Shown: positions 54,027-63,219, numbered from the stretch's first letter. The stretch: DNA of 64,000 nt from Arthrobacter sp. 9AX (GCF_902506095.1 NZ_LR733293.1:2304558-2368557), one strand, 5' to 3'. The notes: generated from the letters alone by a model not told the origin. Translations and numbers: made by a program.

Positions 54027-55136
54027 TCAGGACAGGACGGCCGCCGAACGGCGGACGGCGGCAGCAAGGCGGTGCGCCCTTCCCGGCGTTCGCCCTTCCT
54101 CCGCGCGCCGGGGGATGTAGCCGAAACCGAGACCGTAGGCGGGATCGGCAAACCCGAGGGCTGCGTTGGCCCCTTCATGGCCGAAGGCGCGGTGGCTGCC
54201 GAAGTTTCGGGACGGATGCGGCTTCATAAACACCACGGCGAAGGCATTGTCCAGCCCGGAGGAGCGGTCCAGGCCCCAGACCTGCTCCTGGGACATCAGC
54301 TCCAGCGTTTTGGCGGTGAGGAAACCCTCCGCACCGTTGATCCCGGTGGTGGCCGCCGCATAAAGCCGGGCCAGGCCCTCCGCGGACCCCACACCGCCGG
54401 CGGCGGACATGCCGGCCGCCCTGACGCTGCGGATGTTGGGCAGCTCCATCACAGTGCTGACAGGGGCGTTGCCGTTCAAGCCCTCAAGGCTGCGGGGATC
54501 GACCCAGGGCTGCTGCGGGTCGGCGGTGTACAGGACATCGCGGTAGCGGGGCTCCTGGTCCGCGGGCAGGCCGAGGAAGAAATCGACGCCCAGGGGAGTG
54601 CGGATCCGCCGGTCATAGAGGCTCTGCAAGGACTCGCCGGCAGTGCGCCTGCACAACTCCTCCATGATGATCCCGATGGTCAGGGCGTGGTAGCCGAACT
54701 GCCGGCCCGGCTGCCAGTATGGCCGCGCCGCTGCCAACCGGCCGGCAGCCGCAGCAGTGGTGAACTCATCGAGGGCGAAGCCACCCTCCACGCCCATCAG
54801 CCCGGCCTGGTGGGACAACGCCTCGCGCACCAGGAGCCGGTCCTTGCCGTGCACTGCGAACTCGGGCCAGTACTTGGCCACCGGCGCGTCGAGGTCAAGC
54901 ACGCCGTCCTGGACCAGGAGTGCGATCACCATGGCCGCCACCCCCTTGGAGCATGAGTACGCCCCCGTGATGGTGTGCGCGTCCATGTCAGGGCCGCCCG
55001 CCAGCCCCACCACCGGTGTGCCGTTGGCAAAGGCGGCGAGCTGGGCGCTGTACTGCGGGTCTTCGGCCAGGAACGACTCGAAGAGAGCCCGTACGTTTTC
55101 GTAACCGGGCGCTACAAAGCCGTGGGAAGTGTGCAT
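54027..55136 (-). CDS. Serine hydrolase of the class C beta-lactamase/EstB family
   Basis: 369 residues. The catalytic S-x2-K is in GAYSCSKGVAAM; the Y-x-N position reads YHA in GYHALTIGIIMEEL, as in EstB-type esterases. A C-terminal FGHEGANAALGFADP supplies the third box. No signal peptide, so an intracellular esterase rather than a secreted beta-lactamase. Substrate unknown. Confidence 0.88.
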   Translation of the reverse strand: MHTSHGFVAPGYENVRALFESFLAEDPQYSAQLAAFANGTPVVGLAGGPDMDAHTITGAYSCSKGVAAMVIALLVQDGVLDLDAPVAKYWPEFAVHGKDRLLVREALSHQAGLMGVEGGFALDEFTTAAAAGRLAAARPYWQPGRQFGYHALTIGIIMEELCRRTAGESLQSLYDRRIRTPLGVDFFLGLPADQEPRYRDVLYTADPQQPWVDPRSLEGLNGNAPVSTVMELPNIRSVRAAGMSAAGGVGSAEGLARLYAAATTGINGAEGFLTAKTLELMSQEQVWGLDRSSGLDNAFAVVFMKPHPSRNFGSHRAFGHEGANAALGFADPAYGLGFGYIPRRAEEGRTPGRAHRLAAAVRRSAAVLS

Positions 55137-55167
55137 CCCGCCAGTCTAGATGAGCAAGCGCTTTCCG

Positions 55168-56259
55168 TCAGGATGCTGCACCGTGCCCGGGGGTTACTTC
55201 CTCGCCGGGCTTCACCGGCCCCGGCGGAGTCCCATCGCCGAAGGGCCGCCCACCGAGGGACTCACGGCCATGGGGTTCCAGCCAACCGTCCAAGGCAGGG
55301 CCTTGGGGAACGATGCCAGTGGGATTAATGTCCTCATGCACGATGTAGTAGTGCTGCTTGATCTGCACGAAGTCGATGGTGTCCCCGAAGCCGGGAGTCT
55401 GGAACAGGTCCCGTGCGTACCCCCACAACGCCGGCATCTCACTGAGTTTCTGGCGGTTGCATTTGAAGTGGCCGTGATAGACGGCGTCGAAGCGGGCCAG
55501 GCTGGTGAACAGCCGCACGTCGGCCTCGGTGATGGTGTCTCCCACCAGGTAGCGCTGCCGGGACAGGCGTTCCTCCAGCCAGTCCAGGGCCGTCCAGAGC
55601 CGCCCGTAAGCAGAGTCATACGCCTCCTGGGAACCGGCGAAGCCGCAGCGGTATACACCGTTGTTCACCTCGGTGAACACACGTTTGTTGACCGAGTCGA
55701 TCTCCTCCCGCAGATGCTCCGGGTAAAGCTGGGGCGCGCCCGGCCTATGGAACGCGCTCCATTCGGTGGAAAAGTCGAGCGTAATCTGCGGGAAGTTGTT
55801 CGTCACCACTTCTCCGGTGGCCACATCGACAATCGCCGGGACTGTGATGCCGCGGGGGTAGCCCGGGAACCGCTTGAAGTAGGCATCCTGGATCCGCTCG
55901 ATGCCAAGTACCGGATCCACCCCGCCGGGATCCAGGTCGAAGGTCCAGGACCGGGCGTCGTGGGTAGGGCCGGGCTGGCCGAGGGAGATGGCGTCCTCCA
56001 GGCCCAGGAGGCGGCGCACAATCACGGTTCTGTTGGCCCAGGGGCATGCCCTCGCGGCAATGAGGCGGTAGCGCCCGGCCTCGGCGGGCCAGCCGGGTTC
56101 CCCGTGGGGTCCACGCCTCCCATCTGCGGTAATCCGGTCCTCGATGTAGTTGGTGTCCCGGTTGAACTCTGCTCCGCCCGTGACGTAGGCGCCGCGGGTG
56201 CTGTAGTCACCACGTGTGCCGCTTGCCGCCTGCTGGGTGCTTTCTGTTTCCTGACTCAT
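55168..56259 (-). CDS. Xi-class glutathione-transferase-like reductase (YqjG/ECM4 family)
   Basis: 363 residues. The active-site CPWA is in RACPWANRTVIVRRLLGLE after the opening FNRDTNYIEDRIT; the C-terminal helical domain has RQRYLVGDTITEADVRLFTSLARFDAVY. These enzymes reduce glutathionyl-hydroquinones. Actinobacteria mostly lack glutathione and use mycothiol, so the physiological thiol here is an open point. Nine bases downstream of the M50-like gene. Confidence 0.9.
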   Translation of the reverse strand: MSQETESTQQAASGTRGDYSTRGAYVTGGAEFNRDTNYIEDRITADGRRGPHGEPGWPAEAGRYRLIAARACPWANRTVIVRRLLGLEDAISLGQPGPTHDARSWTFDLDPGGVDPVLGIERIQDAYFKRFPGYPRGITVPAIVDVATGEVVTNNFPQITLDFSTEWSAFHRPGAPQLYPEHLREEIDSVNKRVFTEVNNGVYRCGFAGSQEAYDSAYGRLWTALDWLEERLSRQRYLVGDTITEADVRLFTSLARFDAVYHGHFKCNRQKLSEMPALWGYARDLFQTPGFGDTIDFVQIKQHYYIVHEDINPTGIVPQGPALDGWLEPHGRESLGGRPFGDGTPPGPVKPGEEVTPGHGAAS

Positions 56260-56268
56260 GGGAATACC

Positions 56269-57009
56269 CTATGTGCCCGGTAAGAGGATTGCCGGGAATG
56301 GCTGCCAGGCCACCAGCCAGGACCCCGCGACCAGGACGGCAAAGAGGAGGATCCAGACGGCGGAAGGGACCGCCGTCGCCCGGTACAGCAGGTAGGCATC
56401 GGATGTGGCCAGCCTGTCCCTCCTTCTCAGGTGGACGTGGGTGAGCTTGATGAGGTCCCGCACCGCACCCACCAGCAGGACCAGGCCCAGGACGACGGCG
56501 ACGTGGCCCACGAAGCCGGCCGGGACGAGGAGGATCAAGGCTACGCTGCCAAGGATCGCCCCTGTGGTGATGAGGAAGCCGGCAGCGTTGCGGAGGAACA
56601 GGAGTGTGGCGGCCAGGGCAACGGCACCCGCAGCGATGGCGGCCGGCCCCCAGCCGTTGAAGCCGCACCAGACAAACGCTGCACCCACCACGGCAGGAAC
56701 GGGGTAGCCCCAGAAGCAGGACCACACGGTGGCAAGCTTGCTGCGGCTGTAGGTGGTGGTGGTTCCGGAGTGGTCCAGCCGCAGCCGGATTCCGGAGAGC
56801 CGTTGCCCGCTGGTGACAGCGGCGAAGGCGTGACCCAGTTCATGGGTGGCGGTGGCAAGCAGGCCCACGTACCGCCAGGATTGGCGGGGAATGGACAAAG
56901 CGGTGGCGAGGAACACCACCAGCAGCAGTTCCGTGGCCGTGATGACAGGGACGGCAGTCCGGCTGAACGCCGCCACGAAGGCGGCCCAGGGGTCTGTGGG
57001 GAGGCTCAC
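56269..57009 (-). CDS. M50B-like membrane metallopeptidase
   Basis: 246 residues with six or so membrane helices. The zinc motif HELGH (56-60) sits in a hydrophobic helix, as in site-2 proteases. A GYPVPAVVGAAFVW segment and helices near 129-180 follow. No PDZ domain is present, so it belongs to the short M50B-like group of actinobacteria. Substrate unknown; probably co-transcribed with the GST-like gene. Confidence 0.82.
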   Translation of the reverse strand: MSLPTDPWAAFVAAFSRTAVPVITATELLLVVFLATALSIPRQSWRYVGLLATATHELGHAFAAVTSGQRLSGIRLRLDHSGTTTTYSRSKLATVWSCFWGYPVPAVVGAAFVWCGFNGWGPAAIAAGAVALAATLLFLRNAAGFLITTGAILGSVALILLVPAGFVGHVAVVLGLVLLVGAVRDLIKLTHVHLRRRDRLATSDAYLLYRATAVPSAVWILLFAVLVAGSWLVAWQPFPAILLPGT

Positions 57010-57141
57010 GGGGTGCCGTCCGGGGACGGGTGGTCATTTGCGGGCATAAGCCCCTACGGTACTAGGGATGGCTGGGCGCAGACTTGGTATGCAGGAGCCG
57101 CCTGGTGGACAGGGACTACAAAACACAGGAACAGAGGAATC

Positions 57142-57606
57142 GTGTCATCACTGAAGGAACGGCTGCAGGCCGATGTGGTCATCCATATGAAGGAACGGAA
57201 CAAAACGGCGCTCACCACCGTCCGGAACGTGCTGGGCGAAATTGAGACCCGTGAAAAGTCGGGCAAAACCCCTGTACAGCTCGACGACCTGCAGGTTACC
57301 TCGCTGCTCCAGAAGGAAGCAGCGAAGCGCCGCGAAACCGCGGGGATCTACACCGAAGCGGGCCAGCCTGACCGTGCCGCGGCGGAAATTGCCGAGGCCG
57401 AAGTCATCGAGTCCTACCTTCCCAAGGCGCTGTCCCGCGCGGAGGTCGAGGCGATCGTCGACACGGCCATTTCCGGGCTCCGCGCCGAGGGCCGTGAGTT
57501 GTCGCCGCGGCAGATGGGCGAAGTCATGAAGCCGGTGACGGCGGAAGTGGCAGGGCGCTTCGACGGCAAGGAAGTCAGCCAGATCGTGCGGCGGAAGCTC
57601 GCTTAA
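57142..57606 (+). CDS. GatB/YqeY-domain protein
   Basis: 154 residues from GTG 57142 with CAGGAACAGAGGA upstream. One YqeY domain: MSSLKERLQADVVIHMKERNKT, IESYLPKALS and MGEVMKPVTAEVAGRFDGKEVS. It resembles the tail domain of GatB that contacts tRNA; stand-alone members may bind tRNA. Monocistronic. Confidence 0.93.
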   Translation: MSSLKERLQADVVIHMKERNKTALTTVRNVLGEIETREKSGKTPVQLDDLQVTSLLQKEAAKRRETAGIYTEAGQPDRAAAEIAEAEVIESYLPKALSRAEVEAIVDTAISGLRAEGRELSPRQMGEVMKPVTAEVAGRFDGKEVSQIVRRKLA

Positions 57607-57612
57607 AAGGCG

Positions 57613-57642
57613 AGAGGCACGTTCCCCGATGGGACGTGCCTC
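57613..57642. terminator. Terminator after yqeY
   Basis: AGAGGCACGTTCCC pairs with GGGACGTGCCTCT (one bulged T) around CGAT, followed by TGCTC. It lies between convergent genes. Confidence 0.8.
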
Positions 57643-57692
57643 TTGCTCAATTGAGGGAATGGGTGAATTCACCGCTCCATTTGACCGCCTGA

Positions 57693-57995
57693 TCAGCCCT
57701 CGCACTCGGTGCAGTAGCTGTGGCCGTCCTTCTGGCGCGCAATCTGCGAGCGGTGACGGACCAGGAAGCAGGAGTAGCAGGTGAATTCGTCCTCTGCCTG
57801 CGGAATGACCTGCACCACAAGCTCCTCAGCGACGAACTCGCCGCCGGGTACGCCTGCGCCGTCGAGGCCGTCAGCTTCGTCCAGCTCGAGGACAACGCTG
57901 CGCGCGTCGGGAGCATTTGCTGACTGAAGCTGCTCGAGTGAGTTGTCCTGCGATTCCTTGACGTCGGACCGCAGTTCATCGTAATCGGTTGCCAA
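57693..57995 (-). CDS. DUF4193 zinc-ribbon protein
   Basis: 100 residues from TTG 57995 (ATDYDELRSDVKESQDNSLEQLQ), the conserved start of DUF4193. The acidic middle leads to a zinc ribbon, CYSC and CTEC, separated by 18 residues with RHRSQIAR. A small cytosolic actinobacterial protein of unknown role; some link to transcription is only suspected. Confidence 0.88.
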   Translation of the reverse strand: MATDYDELRSDVKESQDNSLEQLQSANAPDARSVVLELDEADGLDGAGVPGGEFVAEELVVQVIPQAEDEFTCYSCFLVRHRSQIARQKDGHSYCTECEG

Positions 57996-58206
57996 TTTAG
58001 GTGCTTCTCTTTTCTTTATTTCGTCTGTCGCGTATGAAACGTACAGCATCAACCGGGTATTCCCCAATAGGCGGAGTATATTGACCGCCCGCTGGGTAGG
58101 GGTCAGTGGGAGGCCGCCCCAGCACCCGACACTCTGCGGCGGCCACTCGGACGGGGGAGGCCGCGGCAAAAACGGGCCGCCCTGGGCTTAGTCGAAGGGG
58201 ATATAC

Positions 58207-59349
58207 GTGGAGCAGCTGACGGCAGAATTCGGTGGCGCCGGGCGGGCAGGCATGGGAGTGGGGCCTGTCCTCGAAAAATTTGACGACGTGAACAGGATAG
58301 CCGTCCTGCGCGGCGGCGGGCTCGGTGACCTGATATTTGCGATCCCGGCCATGGCCGCCCTGAAAACGGCCTACCCGAAGGCTTCCATCACGCTTCTTGG
58401 CACTCCGGTCCACCAGGCACTGATGGCAGCGACGGAGAGCCCGGTGGACGAGGTGTGCGTCCTGCCGTTTTCCGAAGGAGTCCGGCCCGGGGAGGAAGAC
58501 GACGGGGAGCTGGACCGGTTCTTCGAGGACATGCGTGGCCGCCGCTTCGACCTGGCAGTCCAGCTCCACGGTGGGGGACGGTATTCGAATCCGTTCCTCC
58601 TCCGGCTGGGCGCCCGGCACACGGTGGGAACCCGCACCGCAGATGCAGCGAGCCTGGAGCGGACAGTTCCATACCTCTATTACCAGCATGAACCGCTGAG
58701 GGCCCTGGAAGTGGCAGGTTTCGCCGGAGCGTTCCCCGTTGGACTCGAGGCGCGTCTCGCGCCTGCGGAGGGACTGCCCGCCGTCCCCGGAACGGCCGAC
58801 GACGGCACCCGGCCTTTGGTGGTGATACATCCCGGGGCGACCGATCGCCGCCGCCGGTGGCCCGCTGAGCGGTTTGCCGAACTTGCCGCGGCCTGCGCCG
58901 CGGACGGGTTCCAGGTGGTTGTGGTGGGGGACAAGAGTGAGCAGGCCCTTGCCCGGCGCATCGTCGAACTGGCCGCCGCGGAACCTGTCCGGTCCGTTGC
59001 CGGCCACCTGGACATGGCCGGTTTGGTGGCGCTGTTGGCAGCGGCCGCGGTTGTGGTGGGAAATGACAGCGGCCCGAGGCACCTCGCCCAGGCCCTGGGC
59101 GTTCCGACCGTCGGGATCTTCTGGGCGGGAAATGTCATTAATGCCGGCGCCCTCGGCCGGAGCCTTCACCGCATCCACGCCTCCTGGGTGACTGCCTGTC
59201 CCACGTGCGGGATTGATGTCACTCAGGTGGGGTGGACGGCCCCGCGCTGCCCCCACGATGACTCCGTGGTGGCCGGTGTTGCCGTGCGGGATGTATACGA
59301 GGACGTCTGCAGCCTGGCGGCGACTGACCTGAACGGTCTCGGCCTGTGA
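58207..59349 (+). CDS. GT9 (heptosyltransferase-like) glycosyltransferase 1
   Basis: 380 residues from GTG 58207. GT9 hallmarks: IAVLRGGGLGDLIFAIPAM near residue 30, VVIHPGATDRRRRWPAERFAELA and VGNDSGPRHLAQALGVPTVGIF. No signal or membrane segment. A C-terminal CPTC-type segment (TACPTCGIDV) is unusual and may bind metal. It overlaps the second GT9 gene. In Gram-negatives GT9 enzymes build LPS core; here the acceptor must differ. Confidence 0.88.
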   Translation: MEQLTAEFGGAGRAGMGVGPVLEKFDDVNRIAVLRGGGLGDLIFAIPAMAALKTAYPKASITLLGTPVHQALMAATESPVDEVCVLPFSEGVRPGEEDDGELDRFFEDMRGRRFDLAVQLHGGGRYSNPFLLRLGARHTVGTRTADAASLERTVPYLYYQHEPLRALEVAGFAGAFPVGLEARLAPAEGLPAVPGTADDGTRPLVVIHPGATDRRRRWPAERFAELAAACAADGFQVVVVGDKSEQALARRIVELAAAEPVRSVAGHLDMAGLVALLAAAAVVVGNDSGPRHLAQALGVPTVGIFWAGNVINAGALGRSLHRIHASWVTACPTCGIDVTQVGWTAPRCPHDDSVVAGVAVRDVYEDVCSLAATDLNGLGL

Positions 59350-60317
59350 GCCGCCCGGATATTGCCGCGGCGGCGGAGGCTCGAGCCCTCCAGGACGGGA
59401 AACCTGAACTCCTGGTCCTCCGCGCACTCAAACTCGGAGACCTGCTCGTCGCCGTTCCGGCACTGAAGGCGCTCCGCCGGGCTTACCCGGAGCATCGGCT
59501 CCGGTACGCGGCGCAGGGGTGGTTGTCGGAGGCGCTGAGCCTGGTGGGCGGATACGAGCTTTTCCCCACCCACGGCCTTGACGAACCCTTGGCCATGGAA
59601 GCGGGGGTGGTGGATGTGGCGGTAAACCTGCACGGCAGCGGTCCGGAGAGCCAGGGCCGGATCGAGGCGCTGCAGGCCAGGCAGACGATAGGACACCGGA
59701 GCCAGTACCGGGATGGGCCGCCATGGCGTCCGGAACTGCATGAACGGGAGCGCTGGGTACGGCTTCTGGAATGGCATGGCATTGAGGCTGATCCGCTGGA
59801 TATCCGGCTGAACACACCTCATGTGCCAAGCCCGGTTCCCGGTGCCACCGTCTTGCATGTAGGAGCCGCCTACGGCAGCCGTCTGTGGCCGGCAGAGCGC
59901 TTCGCCGCCGTTGCCTCCACCCTGGCCTCCGCCGGGCACAACATCGCCTTCACGGGTGGCAGCGCGGAAAGGGAACGGGCCCTGGATGTGTGCCGCCGGT
60001 CAGGCCTTCCCGAGGACACGGTGCTGGCCGGGCGGCTGGGGCTGGCAGAGTTCGCCGCCACCATCGCCGCAGCGCGCCTGGTGATTTCCGCTGATACGGG
60101 AGCAGCGCACCTGGCATCGGCGTATGGAACACCGTCAGTAGTGTTGTTCGGACCGGCCCCGCCGGAAATCTGGGGTCCGCCCCCCGGACCGCACATGGTG
60201 CTGACGCGGCCTGAGTTGCGGCGGGGGGATACGTTCGCCCATCAGCCCGACCCCGCGTTGCTTGCGGTCACGGCGCAGGACGTCCTGGCCGCCGTACGGG
60301 AACTGGGTGTGATGTAG
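59346..60317 (+). CDS. GT9 glycosyltransferase 2
   Basis: 323 residues from GTG 59346, overlapping the preceding stop as GTGA. The same fold: LVLRALKLGDLLVAVPALKALRRAYPEHRL, VLHVGAAYGSRLWPAERFAAVA and ISADTGAAHLASAYGTPSVVLFG. It is a paralogue of the gene before it and likely acts in the same glycan pathway, adding a second sugar. Confidence 0.88.
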   Translation: MSRPDIAAAAEARALQDGKPELLVLRALKLGDLLVAVPALKALRRAYPEHRLRYAAQGWLSEALSLVGGYELFPTHGLDEPLAMEAGVVDVAVNLHGSGPESQGRIEALQARQTIGHRSQYRDGPPWRPELHERERWVRLLEWHGIEADPLDIRLNTPHVPSPVPGATVLHVGAAYGSRLWPAERFAAVASTLASAGHNIAFTGGSAERERALDVCRRSGLPEDTVLAGRLGLAEFAATIAAARLVISADTGAAHLASAYGTPSVVLFGPAPPEIWGPPPGPHMVLTRPELRRGDTFAHQPDPALLAVTAQDVLAAVRELGVM

Positions 60318-60380
60318 GAAAGGATCGGCCCGGTCCGGCATCAACGGGAGCTGTTGCTTGAGGCAATGAAGACTTAAAAT

Positions 60381-60617
60381 ATGGTTATGGGCACTGAGCT
60401 TGGGATTGCCTTGGTATTGACGACGGCGTTCCTCTGGATTGTGGGCACATTCGCTATCCTGTCCGGCATTGACCGGCCGGAGCGGAAGGCCAGGCGCCAA
60501 GAGCGGAGAGCCGGGCGGGCCGGGAACCGCAGGATCAAGTACCGGCCGGCATCCGGCCGGCCGGGGTCCGGGAACCGAGGCAGGCATCCACGTATTCGAA
60601 GCCTCCGGCCACATTAA
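60381..60617 (+). CDS. Small single-helix membrane protein (hypothetical)
   Basis: 78 residues. Residues 5-28 form one membrane helix (TELGIALVLTTAFLWIVGTFAIL); the rest is strongly basic. ATG 60381 or 60387; only a weak GAAG precedes it. The hydrophobic/basic layout is plausible for a real protein but similar small frames arise by chance. Confidence 0.45.
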   Translation: MVMGTELGIALVLTTAFLWIVGTFAILSGIDRPERKARRQERRAGRAGNRRIKYRPASGRPGSGNRGRHPRIRSLRPH

Positions 60618-60628
60618 TCACGGTTTGT

Positions 60629-62473
60629 TCAGCCGGCATGCCGCGCCGCCAGGAATGCCGCCAGCGCAGGGTTGTCGATCCCGTGGGCCAGCCACGGAAC
60701 TGAGTTGGTGGCCGCCTCGTCACCAAGCACGGCCTTGTGGGAAAGACCGCGCACCACGAATTCCCGCATGCCGCTTCGGCTTGCCAGCTCGGCGAGCCGG
60801 TCCGCGAAGACAGACGCACGTGGTGAGTGGGCGGCAATGAAAACTTCGGCCGCGGCGTCCAGGAGCCGGGCTGAGTACCAGAGGTACCAGGGCTTGGGTT
60901 CGAGGCCGCGGTCTATCCAGTGTGCGGCGGCAGCGAGGTCACCGTGCGCCATAAAGAGCCTTGCTTCGGCGCCTGCTGCCAGTGCCATGTAGCAGTGGTC
61001 ACCGGCCAACTCGGCCATCACCCATGATCTGTCGATCAGGGCCGCAGCTTCCTGCAACTGCCCGGCAGCCAGGTACGTCTCGCCGCGGACCCCGGCGACG
61101 AACGGTTCGAACGAGGTCCAGTGTTCCTGGGCAATCCAGGCCTGTGCGCGGTCAAGGGAGGCAGCTGCCTCCTCCAGCTCGCCACGGAGGAGACATACCC
61201 GCCCCAGCAGTGCTTCGCTGAAGGCCTGCTGCCGGCGGTTTCCCATGGCCTCAGCCAGCTTCCCGGACTCCATCAGGGCGGTCACCGCGTCCGGGTACCG
61301 TGCGGTGTCCGAAGCCAGCATTCCCTGGATTGCGAGGATCCTGGCCTGTTCGTCAGGAAACCCCTCGGCCGCCAGCATTGCCCGGTCCAGCCAGCCGGCA
61401 GCACGGTCGGGCACGCCACGCTGGGTGGACAGGTAGCCCAGCTCCCGGTAGGCCGCGGCGGCAGTGCGGGAGACGCCGTCGGCCCCTTCCGCCTGGAGCG
61501 CACGGTGCAGGAAGTCCGCTACCTCGGCACCGCGGCCGCCCGCCTGATGGATCAACGCCCCGGACAACGTCACCAGGGACTCGGCGAGCAGGTGGCCGTT
61601 ACCCGTGCCCTGTGCCAGCATCACCGCGAGCCGCAACTGTTCCAGCCCGCGGTCCACCGCGCCCGCCCACAGTGATGCGCCGCCGGCATCCAGGTAGGAC
61701 CGCACCGTCGCCGGGGTTGCCTGCACCAGGGGATCCTGCTCGGGAGCGGCGTCGGACAGTGCCCGCCGGACTTCCGTTGGCAGCGGCAGCCCCAGCTCCT
61801 GGCGGTAAAGGTCCCCGCTTCTGGCGACATGCCGGCGTGCGCGGCGGTGCTCGCCCAGTGCCACCAGTGCCTTGACGAGGACGGCGTTGCAGTCCGCATG
61901 GAAGGGGTCCCGGTCAAGGGCGGCGGTGGCCAGCTCCACCGCCATACCTGGACTGCCCGCGGCCAGGGCGTCCAGGGCGCCCTCGTAGAGCAGGGACTGG
62001 ACGATGTTGTCCAAGCGGTAGCGCTGGTCCGAGAGCCAGGAATCAAACACCGGGCAGTCGGCGAACGCAAGTCCCTCCAGCAACTGGCCGGTGAAGCGGC
62101 GGGGATCCCTGCCGGGATGGGCGGCCGAGTCCATCACGTCCAGTGCGTCACAATGCCAGTTGGGCTGCAGTTCCAGCCGCAGCGGGTCACCGGACACCGT
62201 GACGCCGTCCAGGGTCCGCCGCAGCTCGGACAGGTTCCAGCGCAGGGCACCCAGGGGATCGGCGGCGTCCGGAAAGAGCAGCGACGCCGTACGGGACCTG
62301 CCTGTGCCTTCATCCTGCAACGCCAGGTACGCCAGCACCGCCCACGCCTTGCGGCCCTTGGGCTGCGCGGGAGTGGCGCCGGGGGACTCGATCCGGGGCG
62401 GACCGAGGAGCCGAATCCAGTTCTCGGCCATACGGCCCATGGTACTGCGGCCCTGCCGGGCCGTCAGCGGCAT
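60629..62473 (-). CDS. BTAD/SARP-like regulator with TPR-type C-terminus
   Basis: 614 residues. An N-terminal OmpR-like DNA-binding region (WIRLLGPPRIESPGATPAQPKGRKAWAVLAYLAL...) is followed by a bacterial transcriptional activation domain (about 90-240) and then helical repeats rich in Ala and Leu, like TPRs. No NB-ARC ATPase domain is present. Such proteins usually activate a neighbouring operon; the nearest gene is a divergent 53-aa membrane protein. Confidence 0.82.
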   Translation of the reverse strand: MPLTARQGRSTMGRMAENWIRLLGPPRIESPGATPAQPKGRKAWAVLAYLALQDEGTGRSRTASLLFPDAADPLGALRWNLSELRRTLDGVTVSGDPLRLELQPNWHCDALDVMDSAAHPGRDPRRFTGQLLEGLAFADCPVFDSWLSDQRYRLDNIVQSLLYEGALDALAAGSPGMAVELATAALDRDPFHADCNAVLVKALVALGEHRRARRHVARSGDLYRQELGLPLPTEVRRALSDAAPEQDPLVQATPATVRSYLDAGGASLWAGAVDRGLEQLRLAVMLAQGTGNGHLLAESLVTLSGALIHQAGGRGAEVADFLHRALQAEGADGVSRTAAAAYRELGYLSTQRGVPDRAAGWLDRAMLAAEGFPDEQARILAIQGMLASDTARYPDAVTALMESGKLAEAMGNRRQQAFSEALLGRVCLLRGELEEAAASLDRAQAWIAQEHWTSFEPFVAGVRGETYLAAGQLQEAAALIDRSWVMAELAGDHCYMALAAGAEARLFMAHGDLAAAAHWIDRGLEPKPWYLWYSARLLDAAAEVFIAAHSPRASVFADRLAELASRSGMREFVVRGLSHKAVLGDEAATNSVPWLAHGIDNPALAAFLAARHAG

Positions 62474-62545
62474 TCACACGCTTGTTCACACGCCCGCCGC
62501 ACACACTGGCATCACCAAATCCACCACTCACCACGAGGTGTAACC

Positions 62546-62707
62546 ATGGAACTGCTCGGTTTGCTGCTCTTTGTACTCTGGGTCCTCATCGCCACCGCCT
62601 GCGCCGTCCTGGCGGACGGCCGGGGCCACACCCCGGACGTCCGCTCCACCGCACCGTGGACGGCCGGCAACCTCCCCAGCGAGCCCTACAGGGCACTCTT
62701 GATGTAG
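62546..62707 (+). CDS. 53-aa small membrane protein divergent from the BTAD regulator
   Basis: 53 residues from ATG 62546, with GAGGTG six bases upstream. Residues 3-24 are one membrane helix (LLGLLLFVLWVLIATACAVLA), then a short polar tail ending EPYRALLM. Good ribosome site and its place 72 bases from the divergent regulator make it a likely real gene. Function unknown. Confidence 0.6.
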   Translation: MELLGLLLFVLWVLIATACAVLADGRGHTPDVRSTAPWTAGNLPSEPYRALLM

Positions 62708-62729
62708 GCCCAGGCTCCAGCCAGCAAGA

Positions 62730-62748
62730 AGTACGACGGCGGCCGGCC
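62730..62748 (+). repeat. Second copy of the GTACGACG-type palindrome half-site
   Basis: AGTACGACGGCGGCCGGCC matches the outer arm of the palindrome around the IS (15 of 16 bases over GTACGACG[A/G]CGGCCGG). It abuts the GNAT remnant. It may be a dispersed intergenic repeat. Confidence 0.35.
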
Positions 62749-62774
62749 GGGTACTCGGTGTTCCGGGGGTACAC

Positions 62775-62993
62775 GGCCGCGGGATCGGCCTCGAGGCCCT
62801 CAACCATGTGCTTGGCATTTCCCGGGACAGCCTGGGGCTACACCGGATCCAGGCCGCCACCCTGGTGCACAACGCCGCCTCGCAGAAAATCCTTCAGCGT
62901 ATCGGCTTCGGGAAAATCGGGATGGCCCCCGCCTACCTCAAGATCGCGGGTTCCTGGCAGGACCACAATCTCTACCAGCGCCTCCTGTACTGA
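62775..62993 (+). pseudogene. 5'-truncated GNAT acetyltransferase (RimJ-like)
   Basis: The frame from 62775 reads GRGIGLEALNHVLG, then GLHRIQAATLVHNAASQKIL and QRIGFGKIGMAPAYLKIAG, ending in DHNLYQRLLY: motif A (acetyl-CoA loop) and motif B of RimJ/RimL-type GNAT enzymes. The N-terminal half and start are missing and the sequence before 62775 has no GNAT similarity. A GTG at 62808 could only give a non-functional 61-aa piece. Confidence 0.82.
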
Positions 62994-63219
62994 CAGACCC
63001 GCGGCCAGCCTTCGATGGACCCGGCTCCGAACCGGATGTTGCCTGGAAATCTTATGTATTCGCGGCCCTGGAGAAGTACACACTGCGTCATGAAACGTAC
63101 TGCCTTTGAGGCAGTAGAGGAAGGGGCGAAAGCACGGGAGGCATCAGGCAGGGAAGTGTGCGGCATCTCACCCCCGGCACCCGCAGAAGGCCCCGTCCGA
63201 TAAAGGCGCAGACACGAAA

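Noticed and set aside
63015..63203. Possible small gene between GNAT remnant and tRNA-Leu
   Set aside because: 62 codons without ribosome site, domain or membrane segment.
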